DNA of 64,000 nt from a virus. Position 1 is the first letter of the stretch; every line of letters begins with the position of its first letter. The stretch lies in IMG/VR virus record IMGVR_UViG_3300033233_000009, positions 1-64,000 of that record; one strand, given 5' to 3'. Made by a program: the position numbers and the translations under genes. This document shows positions 40,346 to 48,937 of this stretch, piece after piece. Below the pieces are notes generated by a model. The model saw only the letters and a list, made by a program, of their open reading frames with translations, had not been told where the DNA came from and did no database searches.

Positions 40346-40567
40346 GTGACGGCGCAGCTACCGAGCACCGCGGTCGTGGCGCCGGCCGACAGCGCCATGC
40401 CGCCTGCCGTACGGCGCTACGCCCTGACCGGGGTGGTGCCGAGCGCGTTCCGGCGGGATCTGGTCACGGCGACCAACCAGATCCCCCGCTGGGGCTACGT
40501 GGCGCTCGCGCTCGTGTCGGCGTGGCTCGCAGCGCGGGCCTACGGCGAGGACCGACCGAAAACTTGA
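40346..40567 (+). CDS. Small C-terminally anchored protein
   Basis: 73 residues from GTG at 40346. Ala/Pro-rich start, then a transmembrane segment at about 48-66 (GYVALALVSAWLAARAYG). It ends immediately before the next promoter, whose upstream CCGAAAAC overlaps its last codons. Confidence 0.7.
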   Translation: MTAQLPSTAVVAPADSAMPPAVRRYALTGVVPSAFRRDLVTATNQIPRWGYVALALVSAWLAARAYGEDRPKT

Positions 40568-40593
40568 CCCTCGGGGGCTCGCAGCGGGAAGCT
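40564..40593 (+). promoter_or_regulatory. Late-type promoter
   Basis: CCGAAAACTTGACC: TTGACC (40564-40569), 18 bp, GAAGCT (40588-40593); ATG only 6 nt later, so the mRNA should be leaderless. The extended CCGAAAAC upstream is shared with promoters at 44587 and 53909. Confidence 0.7.
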
Positions 40594-40599
40594 AACCCG

Positions 40600-41145
40600 A
40601 TGCGAAGGCAAACAAGCGGGCTCGGTGTGCTGGGCGGGCCTGACGTGCTCGGTGGCGCGCTGGGCGACCAGGCGGAGGACATCGACACCATCGCGAAGTA
40701 TATGTCCGGTACGCCGTACCGGACGGAAGCCGCGCGGAAGATTCAGGACGAGTGGAAGGTCTGGCTCGACGGCGTGAGCTGGTGGGACAAGAACTACGAC
40801 CGGCCGACATACGACCACGCTCGGAACCTCCGCAACTCCTTCAACAAGGCCAACGCGACGACCGCAGCGGAGGCGGCGGCGGCGGAGCACGTCATCAAGA
40901 CCGGCATGACCACCGAGACGATGACGGGCGGCGCCTCGCGGATCACGTCGGGGGGCACCTTCTCGGAAAAGGACGGCGGCACCGTGGCGCTGCCGCTGTG
41001 GGCGAAGTTCGGCATCGGCGTGGCGATTGCCGGGCTCGGGATCTATGCGCTGCGCGAGCTGCGCCTGTTCGCCACGCTGTTCAAGAAGGCGCCGAAGACC
41101 GGGCACACGCCGAACCGCCGGTCACGCCGGAGGGCTCGCGCGTGA
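40600..41145 (+). CDS. Membrane protein, paralogue of 36299 helical domain
   Basis: 181 residues from the leaderless ATG at 40600. GLGVLGGPDVLGG opens the protein. Residues 27-90 (AEDIDTIAKYM...WLDGVSWWDKNY...SFNKANA) match the helical domain of the 36299 product in order and spacing. One transmembrane segment follows (LWAKFGIGVAIAGLGIYAL), then a tail ending PNRRSRRRARA. Its stop overlaps the next GTG. Confidence 0.78.
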   Translation: MRRQTSGLGVLGGPDVLGGALGDQAEDIDTIAKYMSGTPYRTEAARKIQDEWKVWLDGVSWWDKNYDRPTYDHARNLRNSFNKANATTAAEAAAAEHVIKTGMTTETMTGGASRITSGGTFSEKDGGTVALPLWAKFGIGVAIAGLGIYALRELRLFATLFKKAPKTGHTPNRRSRRRARA

Positions 41146-41585
41146 TCTACTCCCGCTGGCGCCCGGACACGGGCGGCTACGACTACTTCCAGTCCGCGGA
41201 ACGCCGTGGGCTCGGCGACGATCTGCCCGTGCCGAAGCTCTACGGGGGCACGGCCATCGGCGTGGCCAGCACCGACATCGGGCGCCCTGCGCCGGGTGCG
41301 CTGCGCCCCGCCGGCAGCGGGCCGGTGGCGAAGGGGTCAATTCTGCCGCTGTCGCGGCAGGGGCTGAGCAGCATCGACTGGATGGGGAGCGGCGGCGTGG
41401 TCGCGGGCGTGCTGTTCTTCGGGGCGCTGGCGGCGTTCGTCGCGGTGCCGGGTGCGGTCGGTGGGTACCTGACGGCCGCGGCGCTCAAGAAGGACAAGAA
41501 GAAGTGGGCGATCTACGGCGCGGTCGGCGCGCCCGTGGCGCTGTTCGGCTGGAACGCGGTCGAGAAGCTGCGGTTGCGGAAATGA
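41142..41585 (+). CDS. Membrane protein with two C-terminal helices
   Basis: 147 residues from GTG at 41142. A Gly/Pro-rich soluble start (WRPDTGGYDYFQSAERRGLG) precedes two hydrophobic segments (GVVAGVLFFGALAAFVAVPG and WAIYGAVGAPVALFGW) joined by KKDKKK. A membrane hairpin with a basic loop is likely. The stop overlaps the next ATG. Confidence 0.77.
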   Translation: MIYSRWRPDTGGYDYFQSAERRGLGDDLPVPKLYGGTAIGVASTDIGRPAPGALRPAGSGPVAKGSILPLSRQGLSSIDWMGSGGVVAGVLFFGALAAFVAVPGAVGGYLTAAALKKDKKKWAIYGAVGAPVALFGWNAVEKLRLRK

Positions 41586-42163
41586 GACGCTACGAGCGCA
41601 ACTTCGACGCGCGCCGCGCGGCCACGTCGCTTCGGGAGAAGTTCATCGACGCGCCTGCCACGAAGGAGCAGGTGATGCGGTGGGAGTGGCCGAAGGAAAT
41701 GCAGGAGGTCGGGCGCTGGGATGCGGGCGAGGGTGCGGTGATGTACGCATCCTCAAAGTGGCAGAAAAACCCCAGCAAGGTGATCGACTACAAGCACCTC
41801 GCCGAGGGCCCGCAGCGCCTGCTCGTACTGCCGGGTTTCCTGCGTGACTACCACCGGCCGGGGTCGAAGATCCCGGTCACGGGACCGATGGTCGAGCTGG
41901 ACGGGCCGCTGCCCGAAGCGTTCGCGGTGCTCGCGCCCATCCTCGGGATCCAGGCACGCCTGTACGACGGCGGCACCGAGGGGGAACCGGAGCTGTCGGA
42001 TGACAGCCTGTACCAGATCAACATCGCGAACGCGACGCTCGCCGCGGCGAAGCATCCGCGTACCGGGCAGACGTTCCTGTTCGTCTACACCGAGAAGGAA
42101 GGGCCGCTCTGCGTCATCACGGGCGACATCCTCGACGTGGAGAAGGACGGGATCGTAGGGTAG
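41582..42163 (+). CDS. Hypothetical soluble structural protein
   Basis: 193 residues from ATG at 41582. It lacks transmembrane segments, unlike most neighbours. Beta-rich stretches (GAVMYASSKWQKNP, RLLVLPGFLRDYHRP, TFLFVYTEKEGPLCVITGD) suggest a compact fold that could be a capsid-associated or minor structural protein. No family recognised. Confidence 0.77.
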   Translation: MRRYERNFDARRAATSLREKFIDAPATKEQVMRWEWPKEMQEVGRWDAGEGAVMYASSKWQKNPSKVIDYKHLAEGPQRLLVLPGFLRDYHRPGSKIPVTGPMVELDGPLPEAFAVLAPILGIQARLYDGGTEGEPELSDDSLYQINIANATLAAAKHPRTGQTFLFVYTEKEGPLCVITGDILDVEKDGIVG

Positions 42164-42166
42164 GTC

Positions 42167-44590
42167 ATGGCGTACGCGAGCACGCGCGGGTTCGGCCTGG
42201 GCGCCGAGGCATCGGCCGGCGCGTCGCTGGCGACGCCCGGATTGCCCACGGTCGCGTGGGCGCCGCCGCAGGTGCGGTTCAACGCGGCCGACTACCAGCC
42301 CCAGACATTCGCGCAGGCGCAGTTTGCGAAGTGGTCGCACTCGTCGATGCAGGCGGACATCGAGAAGGGCCGCGCGCAGCTTTCCGCCAAGCTCGGTGTG
42401 ACGCTCCCGAAGCTGCCGGCGATGGGGCAATCGGAGGTCACGAGCTGGACGGCGGCGTACGCGCTGGCGCACGGCGTCCCCACGAACTTCGAGGACGGGG
42501 CGAAGATGGTGACCGCGTTCGCGCACGCGCAGGCTGCGAAGCTGGGCGTGCCGCCGGAGTGGATCGCGGCGGCCGACGTGCTGATGCACCCGCCGACGAC
42601 GACGGCAGAAGCCACCGCGCTCGTCGCGGACGTCGGCAAGGCGTATTTCGCGAAGTACGGCATCGCGCTCCTCCAGAACGAGCTGATGAGCGTCAGCACG
42701 AACCTCGCGATGGTGACGCAGGCGATCCCGGTGGAGTTCGCGGTCGCCGGGTTCGACGCGCTGAAGGACGGCAAGCTGACGGGCGAGGAAATCGCCGGCA
42801 TCGCCGTGCAGGCGGCGGCGTACGCCTGCGGCATGCTCCTCCAGGGGATCGGGATCCCGGCGCCGCTCGGGGCGCTCATTGGAGGGGTGATTGCGGGGCA
42901 GCTCTCGGCGGTCGCGGACAACGTGATTCACGCGGACGACGCGGATACGCGCGCGCGCAAGGCCGCGTACGCCGCGCTCGACAAGCAGCGCGAGGCGCTG
43001 ATGACGGAATGCGCGAGCGCCGCCCAGGAGACGTGGAACAAGACGCAGGAGTACTGGGATCAGGTGCTCGGGCGCATCCAGGCGCTCCTCGACGTGCCGG
43101 CCATTGCCGCGCGGATCCGCGCGGCGGGAGGGATCCGGTACTACGGCCGCAACGTGGTCCAGCTCCCGGCCGGGGTCGTGCTGCCCGAGACCAGCAGCGT
43201 CGTGGCCAAGCGGTTTCGGGAGCCGGGCGACTGGGAGGCGTGGGCAAAGCAGGCCGAGGCGGACGCGAAGGCCGCAGAAGCAATCGCAAAGAAGCACTAC
43301 GGATCCAGAGACGCCGGCCCCTACATCGCCAAGGCGGGAGCGGCACGCAAGCGCGCAACCGATCTGGCCAAGAAGGCCGCGGAGCAGCCCAGGCTGCCGC
43401 TGTACGAGTACGGCTTCGACTGCCTGTGGTGGGAGGGACAGCTCGACCACCGGCAGGGCCAGCCGGTGCTGCCGCGGAACGCGCGCCCGTTTCCCGACGG
43501 CTGCCTCTACTACGGGCGCGTCCGACCCACCGGCGTGTGGGTGGGGAGTGAGCAGAAGCTCGACCCGGCGCAGTGGATGCAGGGCCCCTACTGGGTGGAT
43601 CCGAGCCGAGTCTGGGAGCGCTGCGCTGCGCGATCCTCCATGCGGTGGTACCCGTCGTTCCGGGCAGGGGACACCGACGAGTCGTGCAGCGCGGCGATGA
43701 AGGTCGCGGCCGAGTTCCGCTTCGACTTCACGCCCGATTATGAGACGCGCAAGATGAACGTGCGGCTCACTCCGTACACCGACCACCAGAGTGCGGTACG
43801 GACGAAGATCGTCACGATCACGCGGGGCGCGCTCGTGGACGGCGCGCCGAACGCACAGGCCGCGCTCCAGTTCTGGGGCGCGAAGCGGCCGACCTCGCCG
43901 GTGCTCTACTCGGACGGCTCCGATGCGTCGCAGTGGAAGCAGTTTGCCTACATCGACCCGGGCGCGATGGAGGTGCACAAGGTCGCCGGGAGCCTCACGG
44001 CGAAGCTGAACCTGCCGTTCGACTACTGCGACGTGAACCAGTGGATGGCGGCGGTGCAGACCGCGGCGGCGGCGTCGGCGCTCGTGGAGCAGGACATCGT
44101 CCGCACGGTGGCGTGGCAGGCCGGCGCGGAGGAGGCCCGGAGGGTCGCAGCCGACTGGCAGAAGCTCGCGGCGCTGACACCCGACCAGCAGCAGCAGCTC
44201 GTCGCCTACGCGAAGGCGGCGCAGACGGAGAAGGAGAACTGGGCGAAGCTCGCGGCGCTGACGCCGGAGCAGCAACGCCAGCTCGTCGCGTACGCTGCGC
44301 AGCAGGCCGAGCAGCGGCGCCAGCTCCTCGCCTACGCGGCGGCGCTGAAGGCCAAGCAGCAGTCGGACATGATCGCCGCGCGGGCCAACCGGGCCCTGCT
44401 CCAGGCGAAGGCGCTCGGGGCGGCGCGGGCGGCGTCGGGCGCGTACGCCGTGGCGCTGAAGGCCCGGCTCGGCTACCAGGCGGCGCAGATGAGCCAGCGG
44501 ACGACGCTACTCCTGGGCGGCCTGGCGATCGGGGCCTTCCTGCTGTGGAAGGTCGCTACGGGCAGCAAGCGGGCCCGACCGAAAACTTGA
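42167..44590 (+). CDS. Large membrane protein with AALTPxQQ repeats
   Basis: 807 residues. An N-terminal helical region contains an EF-hand-like FDALKDGKLTGEEI followed by a Gly/Ala hydrophobic stretch (about 208-250) that may enter a membrane. A central beta-rich, Trp/Tyr-rich domain (about 390-640) follows. The C-terminus repeats W.KLAALTP(D/E)QQ.QLVAYA and LLAYAAALKA before a terminal transmembrane segment (TTLLLGGLAIGAFLLW) and KRARPKT. The end overlaps the next promoter. Likely a major membrane-associated virion protein. Confidence 0.8.
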   Translation: MAYASTRGFGLGAEASAGASLATPGLPTVAWAPPQVRFNAADYQPQTFAQAQFAKWSHSSMQADIEKGRAQLSAKLGVTLPKLPAMGQSEVTSWTAAYALAHGVPTNFEDGAKMVTAFAHAQAAKLGVPPEWIAAADVLMHPPTTTAEATALVADVGKAYFAKYGIALLQNELMSVSTNLAMVTQAIPVEFAVAGFDALKDGKLTGEEIAGIAVQAAAYACGMLLQGIGIPAPLGALIGGVIAGQLSAVADNVIHADDADTRARKAAYAALDKQREALMTECASAAQETWNKTQEYWDQVLGRIQALLDVPAIAARIRAAGGIRYYGRNVVQLPAGVVLPETSSVVAKRFREPGDWEAWAKQAEADAKAAEAIAKKHYGSRDAGPYIAKAGAARKRATDLAKKAAEQPRLPLYEYGFDCLWWEGQLDHRQGQPVLPRNARPFPDGCLYYGRVRPTGVWVGSEQKLDPAQWMQGPYWVDPSRVWERCAARSSMRWYPSFRAGDTDESCSAAMKVAAEFRFDFTPDYETRKMNVRLTPYTDHQSAVRTKIVTITRGALVDGAPNAQAALQFWGAKRPTSPVLYSDGSDASQWKQFAYIDPGAMEVHKVAGSLTAKLNLPFDYCDVNQWMAAVQTAAAASALVEQDIVRTVAWQAGAEEARRVAADWQKLAALTPDQQQQLVAYAKAAQTEKENWAKLAALTPEQQRQLVAYAAQQAEQRRQLLAYAAALKAKQQSDMIAARANRALLQAKALGAARAASGAYAVALKARLGYQAAQMSQRTTLLLGGLAIGAFLLWKVATGSKRARPKT

Positions 44591-44616
44591 CGGTGGCGTG
44601 GGCGGCGCGGGAAGCT
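44587..44616 (+). promoter_or_regulatory. Late-type promoter
   Basis: CCGAAAACTTGACGG: TTGACG (44587-44592), 18 bp, GAAGCT (44611-44616); ATG is 7 nt later. Nearly identical in layout to the one at 40564. Confidence 0.72.
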
Positions 44617-44623
44617 ATCGACC

Positions 44624-45217
44624 ATGAGCTACCACGTGAACCCGATCGCCCGGAGCCTGCCTCGCCTCGGCGCTCGGTCCGTCGGAGGGCTCGGTACGGT
44701 GGCCCCGCCTCCGGTGCTCCACGCGGCGCCGCGCCCGCTCACCGCCGCGGACTGGGCGAACATCGCGGCCTACGCGAAGGCGGTCAAGGCGGCCGAGGCA
44801 GCGAAGGTGACCGCGCCGCCCCCGCCCACGACCGTGCCGGTGGTGTCGCTCGCGACGCTGGTCAGCAAGCTCCAAGCGAAGGGCGCGACCCCCGACGAGG
44901 TCGGCTACTTCCAGGCGTGCATGACCGACAAGCTCGGCGACAAGCCGCCCACGGCGTGCGAAACGGAGGCTCGGAGCCTGGCAAAGCTCTCGGCGGAGGG
45001 GCTCGCGTTCTACAAGTCGTGCGCGAGCCAGCGCGCCGCGGACATGCCGGTCCGCACGCAGCACTCCGCGTGCTACGGCGAGGCGCTCAAGATCGCGAGC
45101 GGCGGCGCGGCGCCGGATGGCGGTGGCGCGACGACGACCGCCGGCATGGGCACCACGAAGTGGCTGCTGATCGGCGGCGTCGCGGTGGCGCTCTACTTCC
45201 TCGTGATCCGCAGGTAG
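44624..45217 (+). CDS. Membrane protein with PPVLHAA-DWANI module
   Basis: 197 residues from leaderless ATG. PPPVLHAAPRPLTAADWAN followed by IAAYAKAVKAAEA is shared with products at 28561, 39044 and 49987. Residues 75-160 hold four cysteines (YFQACMTDK, PTACETEA, YKSCASQ, HSACYGEA) spaced for two disulfides. A C-terminal transmembrane segment (WLLIGGVAVALYFLVI) follows. Disulfides would suggest an extracytoplasmic domain. Confidence 0.8.
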   Translation: MSYHVNPIARSLPRLGARSVGGLGTVAPPPVLHAAPRPLTAADWANIAAYAKAVKAAEAAKVTAPPPPTTVPVVSLATLVSKLQAKGATPDEVGYFQACMTDKLGDKPPTACETEARSLAKLSAEGLAFYKSCASQRAADMPVRTQHSACYGEALKIASGGAAPDGGGATTTAGMGTTKWLLIGGVAVALYFLVIRR

Positions 45218-45227
45218 GAGGCTTCCG

Positions 45228-45452
45228 ATGGCCTTTGCGACCAGCGCCGACGCCGTGCAGAGCGGCGTGTTCCGTGCTCGGACCCGAGCGGTCGCGCCGG
45301 CACCCGTGCCGCAGCCGGTGGCCCTGGTGCTGGCCCCCGCTCCCGCAACGCCGCCGCCCGCCCCCGCCGCGGGGGGCTTCCGCTCCTGGTGGTGGCTCGC
45401 CCTGCTTGCAGCAGGTGGCTACCTCGTCTGGCGCCAGCGAACGAAGCGGTAA
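45228..45452 (+). CDS. Small C-terminally anchored protein
   Basis: 74 residues. A Pro/Ala stem (VPQPVALVLAPAPATPPPAPA) leads to a transmembrane segment (WWWLALLAAGGYLVW) and RQRTKR. GGAGG precedes the start. The 3' end overlaps a minus-strand gene. Confidence 0.75.
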   Translation: MAFATSADAVQSGVFRARTRAVAPAPVPQPVALVLAPAPATPPPAPAAGGFRSWWWLALLAAGGYLVWRQRTKR

Positions 45453-45655
45453 CCGTTCAGGCCGCCGGCCCCGGCCGGGAGCGTCTGCGCAGCAACCCAG
45501 GTGAGCGCGAACACCTCGATGAGACCCGCCGCGACGAGCGCCTGCAACGCGACGTTCCGTCGGCCGCCCGCGAGATAAATGCCGGTGGCGACGAGGGATG
45601 CGCGGAGGAGGGCGGTCCCCATGACGCCCCAGAAGGCCCCGGGGACGCCGTCCAC
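45419..45655 (-). CDS. Minus-strand small membrane protein
   Basis: 78 residues if started at GTG 45655; no clear ribosome site, so the start is uncertain. Two hydrophobic helices (GTALLRASLVATGIYLAGG and ALQALVAAGLIEVFALTWVAA) with strong third-position G/C support real coding. It is the only leftward gene in the structural module apart from the transposon and faces the 45228 gene. It might be an integral membrane protein made from its own promoter. Function unknown. Confidence 0.6.
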   Translation of the reverse strand: MDGVPGAFWGVMGTALLRASLVATGIYLAGGRRNVALQALVAAGLIEVFALTWVAAQTLPAGAGGLNGYRFVRWRQTR

Positions 45656-45753
45656 GAACTGGATGGCGGCACGGGAGGACGGAAGCTCACGCGGGTCCGG
45701 TCCGGCATTGGCCCCCCAAGATTAGCCGGCCACCATTTTTCGGTGCAGAAAAG

Positions 45754-45782
45754 TTGACGGGCTGTTTTCTCCTGGGTAGCTT
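45754..45782 (+). promoter_or_regulatory. Promoter of histone-like gene
   Basis: AAAAGTTGACGG: TTGACG (45754-45759), 17 bp, TAGCTT (45777-45782). The leader is about 70 nt, with GGAGGT before the ATG at 45861, unlike the leaderless units. Confidence 0.6.
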
Positions 45783-45860
45783 CACCATCGACCCGTAGGA
45801 GCCAGCCGTACTTTCGAGGCCGCTGGGCACACCGCGCTAAGCGCGGAGGTATGCCCGAAG

Positions 45861-47891
45861 ATGGCCAGAACAATCGGCAAGGCGTTCAAGATCGGCAAGA
45901 AGGACGTGAAGTCCTACGGCTACGCCACGCCGAACCGCCGCGCGGGTGGCCGCATGACGGCGAACGCCGGGGTGACGGCCATCGCGGCCATCAACGGCCC
46001 CGGGGCACACGCTCGGCACCACCGGGGCGTGAGCGCGCGGGCGGCCATGAACGGTCTGTCGCGCGAGGAGCGCCTCGCGCGGGCTCGCAAGATCACCGGC
46101 GCTGACCGGGCGGCGTTCGCGCGCCGCATGGGTGCCGCCACGAAAACCAGAGGAACAACCATGCGAACGAACGCCAGTCCAGCGCAGATCGCGGCCGCAC
46201 GCCGCAACATCAAGAAGGCCATCGCTGCCCGTCGGGCAGGCGGTCATCGCCCGAACCTGCGTCCGATGCGGTTCGGTCGCCCGCTGGGCCGGCCCGGGCT
46301 GCGTCCGAACACCTGGCCCGGCGAGGTCCGTCGGCACGAGCACGCCGCGGCGCGCGGCTGGGCTCTGCGTACCGGGTCCCGTCCGCCGTTCGCCTCGACG
46401 CTGGGCACGGCGGCCAGGCGACGGAAGAAGAAGAAGCACACGGCCAACAGCCGGAGGAAGAAGACCATGAGAACCCATCGCCGGAACTTCAGCGCGAAGC
46501 AGCGGGCTGCCGCGCTCCGCAACCTCCGCAAGGCACGTGCCGCGCGGAAGCACCGCCCGAACGCCCGGAAGACGCGGAGCCGCCGGAAGGCGCACCGCCG
46601 CAACGGGCTGGTGTCGAACAAGCGGCGCGTCGCGCGGCGCAGGAGCCACCGCAAGAACTTCAGCGCGAAGCAGCGGGCCGCCGCGCTCCGCAACCTGCGC
46701 AAGGCGCGCGCGGCGCGGAAGCACCGCCCGAACGCCAAGCGGCGTACGGCTCGCCGGAGCCACCGTCGCAACGGCCTGGTCTCGAACAAGCGGCGCACGC
46801 ACCGCCGGAACTTCAGCGCGAAGCAGCGGGCTGCCGCGCTCCGCAACCTCCGCAAGGCACGTGCCGCGCGGAAGCACCGCCCGAACCGGAAGCACCGCCG
46901 GAACACGCACCGCAAGGCGCACCGCCGGAGCCACCGCCGCAACGGCCTGGTCTCGAACGGAGCATTCCGTCGCAACCAGTTCCTCGCGACGGCCAAGGCG
47001 GTCCTCAAGATCGGCGCGATCACCACGGCGGGCTTCGTGGCGCACAAGGCCGTCACCAAGGTCTTCACCGACCAGATCCTCGACCGCATCCTCGGGTCGA
47101 GCGGCGCGGCCTCCCCGGCCAAGCCGGCGGCGGCGAGCGGGCTCGAAGCGCTCCAGCCCTACCGGAGCATCATCGGCGGCGCCGCAGTCGCGGCGGCCGG
47201 CGTGTTCCTGGCCAACAAGGTGGTCAAGGACACGCAGACCAAGATGTTCCTCACGGCCGGCATCGCGACCTCGCTCGTTCACTCGATCGCGGTCGTCGCG
47301 CTGGCGAAGCTCGCTCCGTCGTACTCCGGCTACCTGTCCGGCGACGGAACGGCAGCCAACATCTCGGCCATGTACGGCTTCGGTGCGGGCGCGAGCATCA
47401 TGCCCGAGTACCACCCGATCAACGGCCTGGGCGAGTACTTCGCGCAGAACGGCCTGGGCGAGTACTTCGCGCAGAACGGCCTGGGCGAGTACTTCGCGCA
47501 GAACGGCCTGGGCGCGTACACGAGCAACCCCGACCTGATGCAGGCGGCGGCGGGCTACGGCGTGGTCGAGAACCAGAACAGCAACATCGTGGACCCCGGT
47601 GGTGACCTCGACGCGCAGCTTTCGATCGCGGAAGCGGCGGCGGGCGTCGGCGCGGTGCCCTACGAGGCGGCAGCCGGCTTCGGCCGGGTGCAGCCGTTCG
47701 AGGCGAGCGCGGGCTACGGCGGCTTCGGTGCGGTGAGCACCGTGCCGCCCACGGCCGACACCTGGATCCCCGGCTCGTCGCACGGCCAGCTCTGGGCAGG
47801 CACCCGCGACATCACCGCGGGCCAGTCGGCCCACGAGATGGTGAGCGCCGGGATCATGGAGACCGGCGGCAACCAGGGGGTCTTCGGCTGA
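45861..47891 (+). CDS. Histone-like repeat protein fused to membrane and LGEYF repeats
   Basis: 676 residues. Residues 1-370 are extremely rich in Arg/Lys/His/Ala; FSAKQRAAALRNLRKARAA units occur three times between basic linkers (KTRSRRKAHRRNGLVSNKR). This resembles histone H1 or protamine and should condense DNA. Residues about 375-490 contain hydrophobic helices. Then GLGEYFAQN is repeated three times (520-547), followed by a Gly/Ala-rich tail. It may link packaged DNA to a membrane or shell. Confidence 0.82.
   Translation: MARTIGKAFKIGKKDVKSYGYATPNRRAGGRMTANAGVTAIAAINGPGAHARHHRGVSARAAMNGLSREERLARARKITGADRAAFARRMGAATKTRGTTMRTNASPAQIAAARRNIKKAIAARRAGGHRPNLRPMRFGRPLGRPGLRPNTWPGEVRRHEHAAARGWALRTGSRPPFASTLGTAARRRKKKKHTANSRRKKTMRTHRRNFSAKQRAAALRNLRKARAARKHRPNARKTRSRRKAHRRNGLVSNKRRVARRRSHRKNFSAKQRAAALRNLRKARAARKHRPNAKRRTARRSHRRNGLVSNKRRTHRRNFSAKQRAAALRNLRKARAARKHRPNRKHRRNTHRKAHRRSHRRNGLVSNGAFRRNQFLATAKAVLKIGAITTAGFVAHKAVTKVFTDQILDRILGSSGAASPAKPAAASGLEALQPYRSIIGGAAVAAAGVFLANKVVKDTQTKMFLTAGIATSLVHSIAVVALAKLAPSYSGYLSGDGTAANISAMYGFGAGASIMPEYHPINGLGEYFAQNGLGEYFAQNGLGEYFAQNGLGAYTSNPDLMQAAAGYGVVENQNSNIVDPGGDLDAQLSIAEAAAGVGAVPYEAAAGFGRVQPFEASAGYGGFGAVSTVPPTADTWIPGSSHGQLWAGTRDITAGQSAHEMVSAGIMETGGNQGVFG
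46479..46886 (+). repeat. Three 84-bp direct repeats encoding basic units
   Basis: Copies at 46479-46562, 46650-46733 and 46803-46886. The first and third appear identical, including silent positions; the second differs at several bases. The pattern indicates recent duplication or gene conversion. Confidence 0.85.
47421..47504 (+). repeat. 27-bp tandem repeat encoding NGLGEYFAQ
   Basis: Three perfect 27-bp units start at 47421, 47448 and 47475, followed by the start of a fourth at 47502 that diverges to GLGAYTSNP. Perfect identity suggests copy number could vary. Confidence 0.92.
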
Positions 47892-47906
47892 GCTAGCCGA
47901 TTCCCT

Positions 47907-47958
47907 CGCGCTCCAGGCGCGGTGTCCTCCGGCAACGGAGGCCCGCGCCTTGGGCGCG
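47907..47958 (+). terminator. Three consecutive hairpins
   Basis: Stem-loops at 47907-47921 (CGCGC/GCGCG), 47926-47941 (CCTCCG, GCAA tetraloop, CGGAGG) and 47944-47958 (CGCGCC/GGCGCG). Placed between the histone-like and capsid-candidate genes, they probably end transcription or protect mRNA ends. Confidence 0.6.
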
Positions 47959-48109
47959 TAGAGAGCACCCGTTCCCTTCCCCAGCTCCGCCCAGGAGGTT
48001 CCGCAACAGCGGTTCCCTGGGCTTCGGCCGTTGAGAGCCCAAGAGGGAATTTCCCCTCGAACGAGGAACGTAGCCTCGCAAAAAACGGTAAGGCTCATAC
48101 GGAGTTACC
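47959..48109 (+). promoter_or_regulatory. Leader region of capsid-candidate gene
   Basis: Noncoding stretch ending in a CGGAG ribosome site. TAGCCT at 48071-48076 is a possible -10 like those elsewhere, but the matching -35 position (AATTTC) is poor. A GAGGGAATTTCCC palindrome at about 48043-48055 could bind a regulator. Confidence 0.35.
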
Positions 48110-48868
48110 ATGGCAAAGGTCGTTTCCATTCGCGAGCGAGTGCACCAGCCCTTCTGGGACAGTCTCGTTCGCACTGCCGGCTTGACCGCCGGTGCCCTCA
48201 ACGACACCACGTCGCTGTTCACCTCGAACGGCGCGCGGTCCGAGGCCACCACCAACCTGATCAACGGCAGCACGCTGCCGTCCGACCAGTCGCACGTGGT
48301 GCTCGCGCTCCGCGTGTTCACGTGGTTCCGCAACCCGATCCTCCGGGTCCCGGGCGGCGCGCCCGGCTCGGGCGAAGTCTCCGAGAACGGCGACTACGGC
48401 ACGCTCACCCCGTGGCTCGTCGGCGGTCCCGGCTTCGGCCAGGCTCCGGCGAACATCGAGGACATCTACCGCCTGCACTGGCAGACGGAGGAGCAGCTCC
48501 ACTGGAGCTTCGGAACGGGCCTCAAGAACAGCATCGACAATGTTCCGACGTGGTACTTCCCGACGGGAGGGGGCATCTCGGGCGACATGGGCGCCGCAAC
48601 CGACCTCATTCACTGGCAGAACAGTGGATGGGACGGGCACAGCGGGATCCTGCGGCTCGCCCGCGCGATCCTGATTCCGCCCCGCCAGAACATCCTCTGC
48701 CAGGCCAAGATTTTCGCCCTCCCCGACGCGGGGCAGGCGCAGACCTTCCTGACGTCGCAGGGGTCGCGGAACATGCTGTCCCTCAAGGACAACCTGAACG
48801 CGGTGGACGCGGCGCAGAAGTGCATCACGTTCGTGTTCGACGGTCTGTTCTCCCGAGACGTTCAGTAG
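48110..48868 (+). CDS. Candidate major capsid protein
   Basis: 252 residues without transmembrane segments. Beta-rich throughout: SHVVLALRVFTWFRNPIL, HWQTEEQLHWSFGTG, ARAILIPPRQNILCQAKIFAL and CITFVFDGLFSRDV. TNLINGSTLPSDQSHVVLALR resembles a strand entry seen in jelly-roll capsid proteins of tailless phages, but this is from memory of patterns only. A dedicated leader, a strong upstream hairpin cluster and a strong terminator after it fit a highly expressed coat gene. Confidence 0.5.
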   Translation: MAKVVSIRERVHQPFWDSLVRTAGLTAGALNDTTSLFTSNGARSEATTNLINGSTLPSDQSHVVLALRVFTWFRNPILRVPGGAPGSGEVSENGDYGTLTPWLVGGPGFGQAPANIEDIYRLHWQTEEQLHWSFGTGLKNSIDNVPTWYFPTGGGISGDMGAATDLIHWQNSGWDGHSGILRLARAILIPPRQNILCQAKIFALPDAGQAQTFLTSQGSRNMLSLKDNLNAVDAAQKCITFVFDGLFSRDVQ

Positions 48869-48902
48869 CCAAGTACTGCGCGGCACGGAAGGGACACGGG
48901 AA

Positions 48903-48937
48903 GTGGTCGCGGGGCCTTCGACGGGCCTCGCGACCAC
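48903..48937 (+). terminator. Strong hairpin after capsid candidate
   Basis: GTGGTCGCGGGGCC (48903-48916) pairs with GGCCTCGCGACCAC (48924-48937) along 14 positions with one G-U pair. It is the longest stem noticed in the window. No U-run follows. Confidence 0.7.

Noticed and set aside
47421-47504. CRISPR-like direct repeats
   Set aside because: The 27-bp units are contiguous, coding and without spacers. No CRISPR array was seen anywhere in the window.
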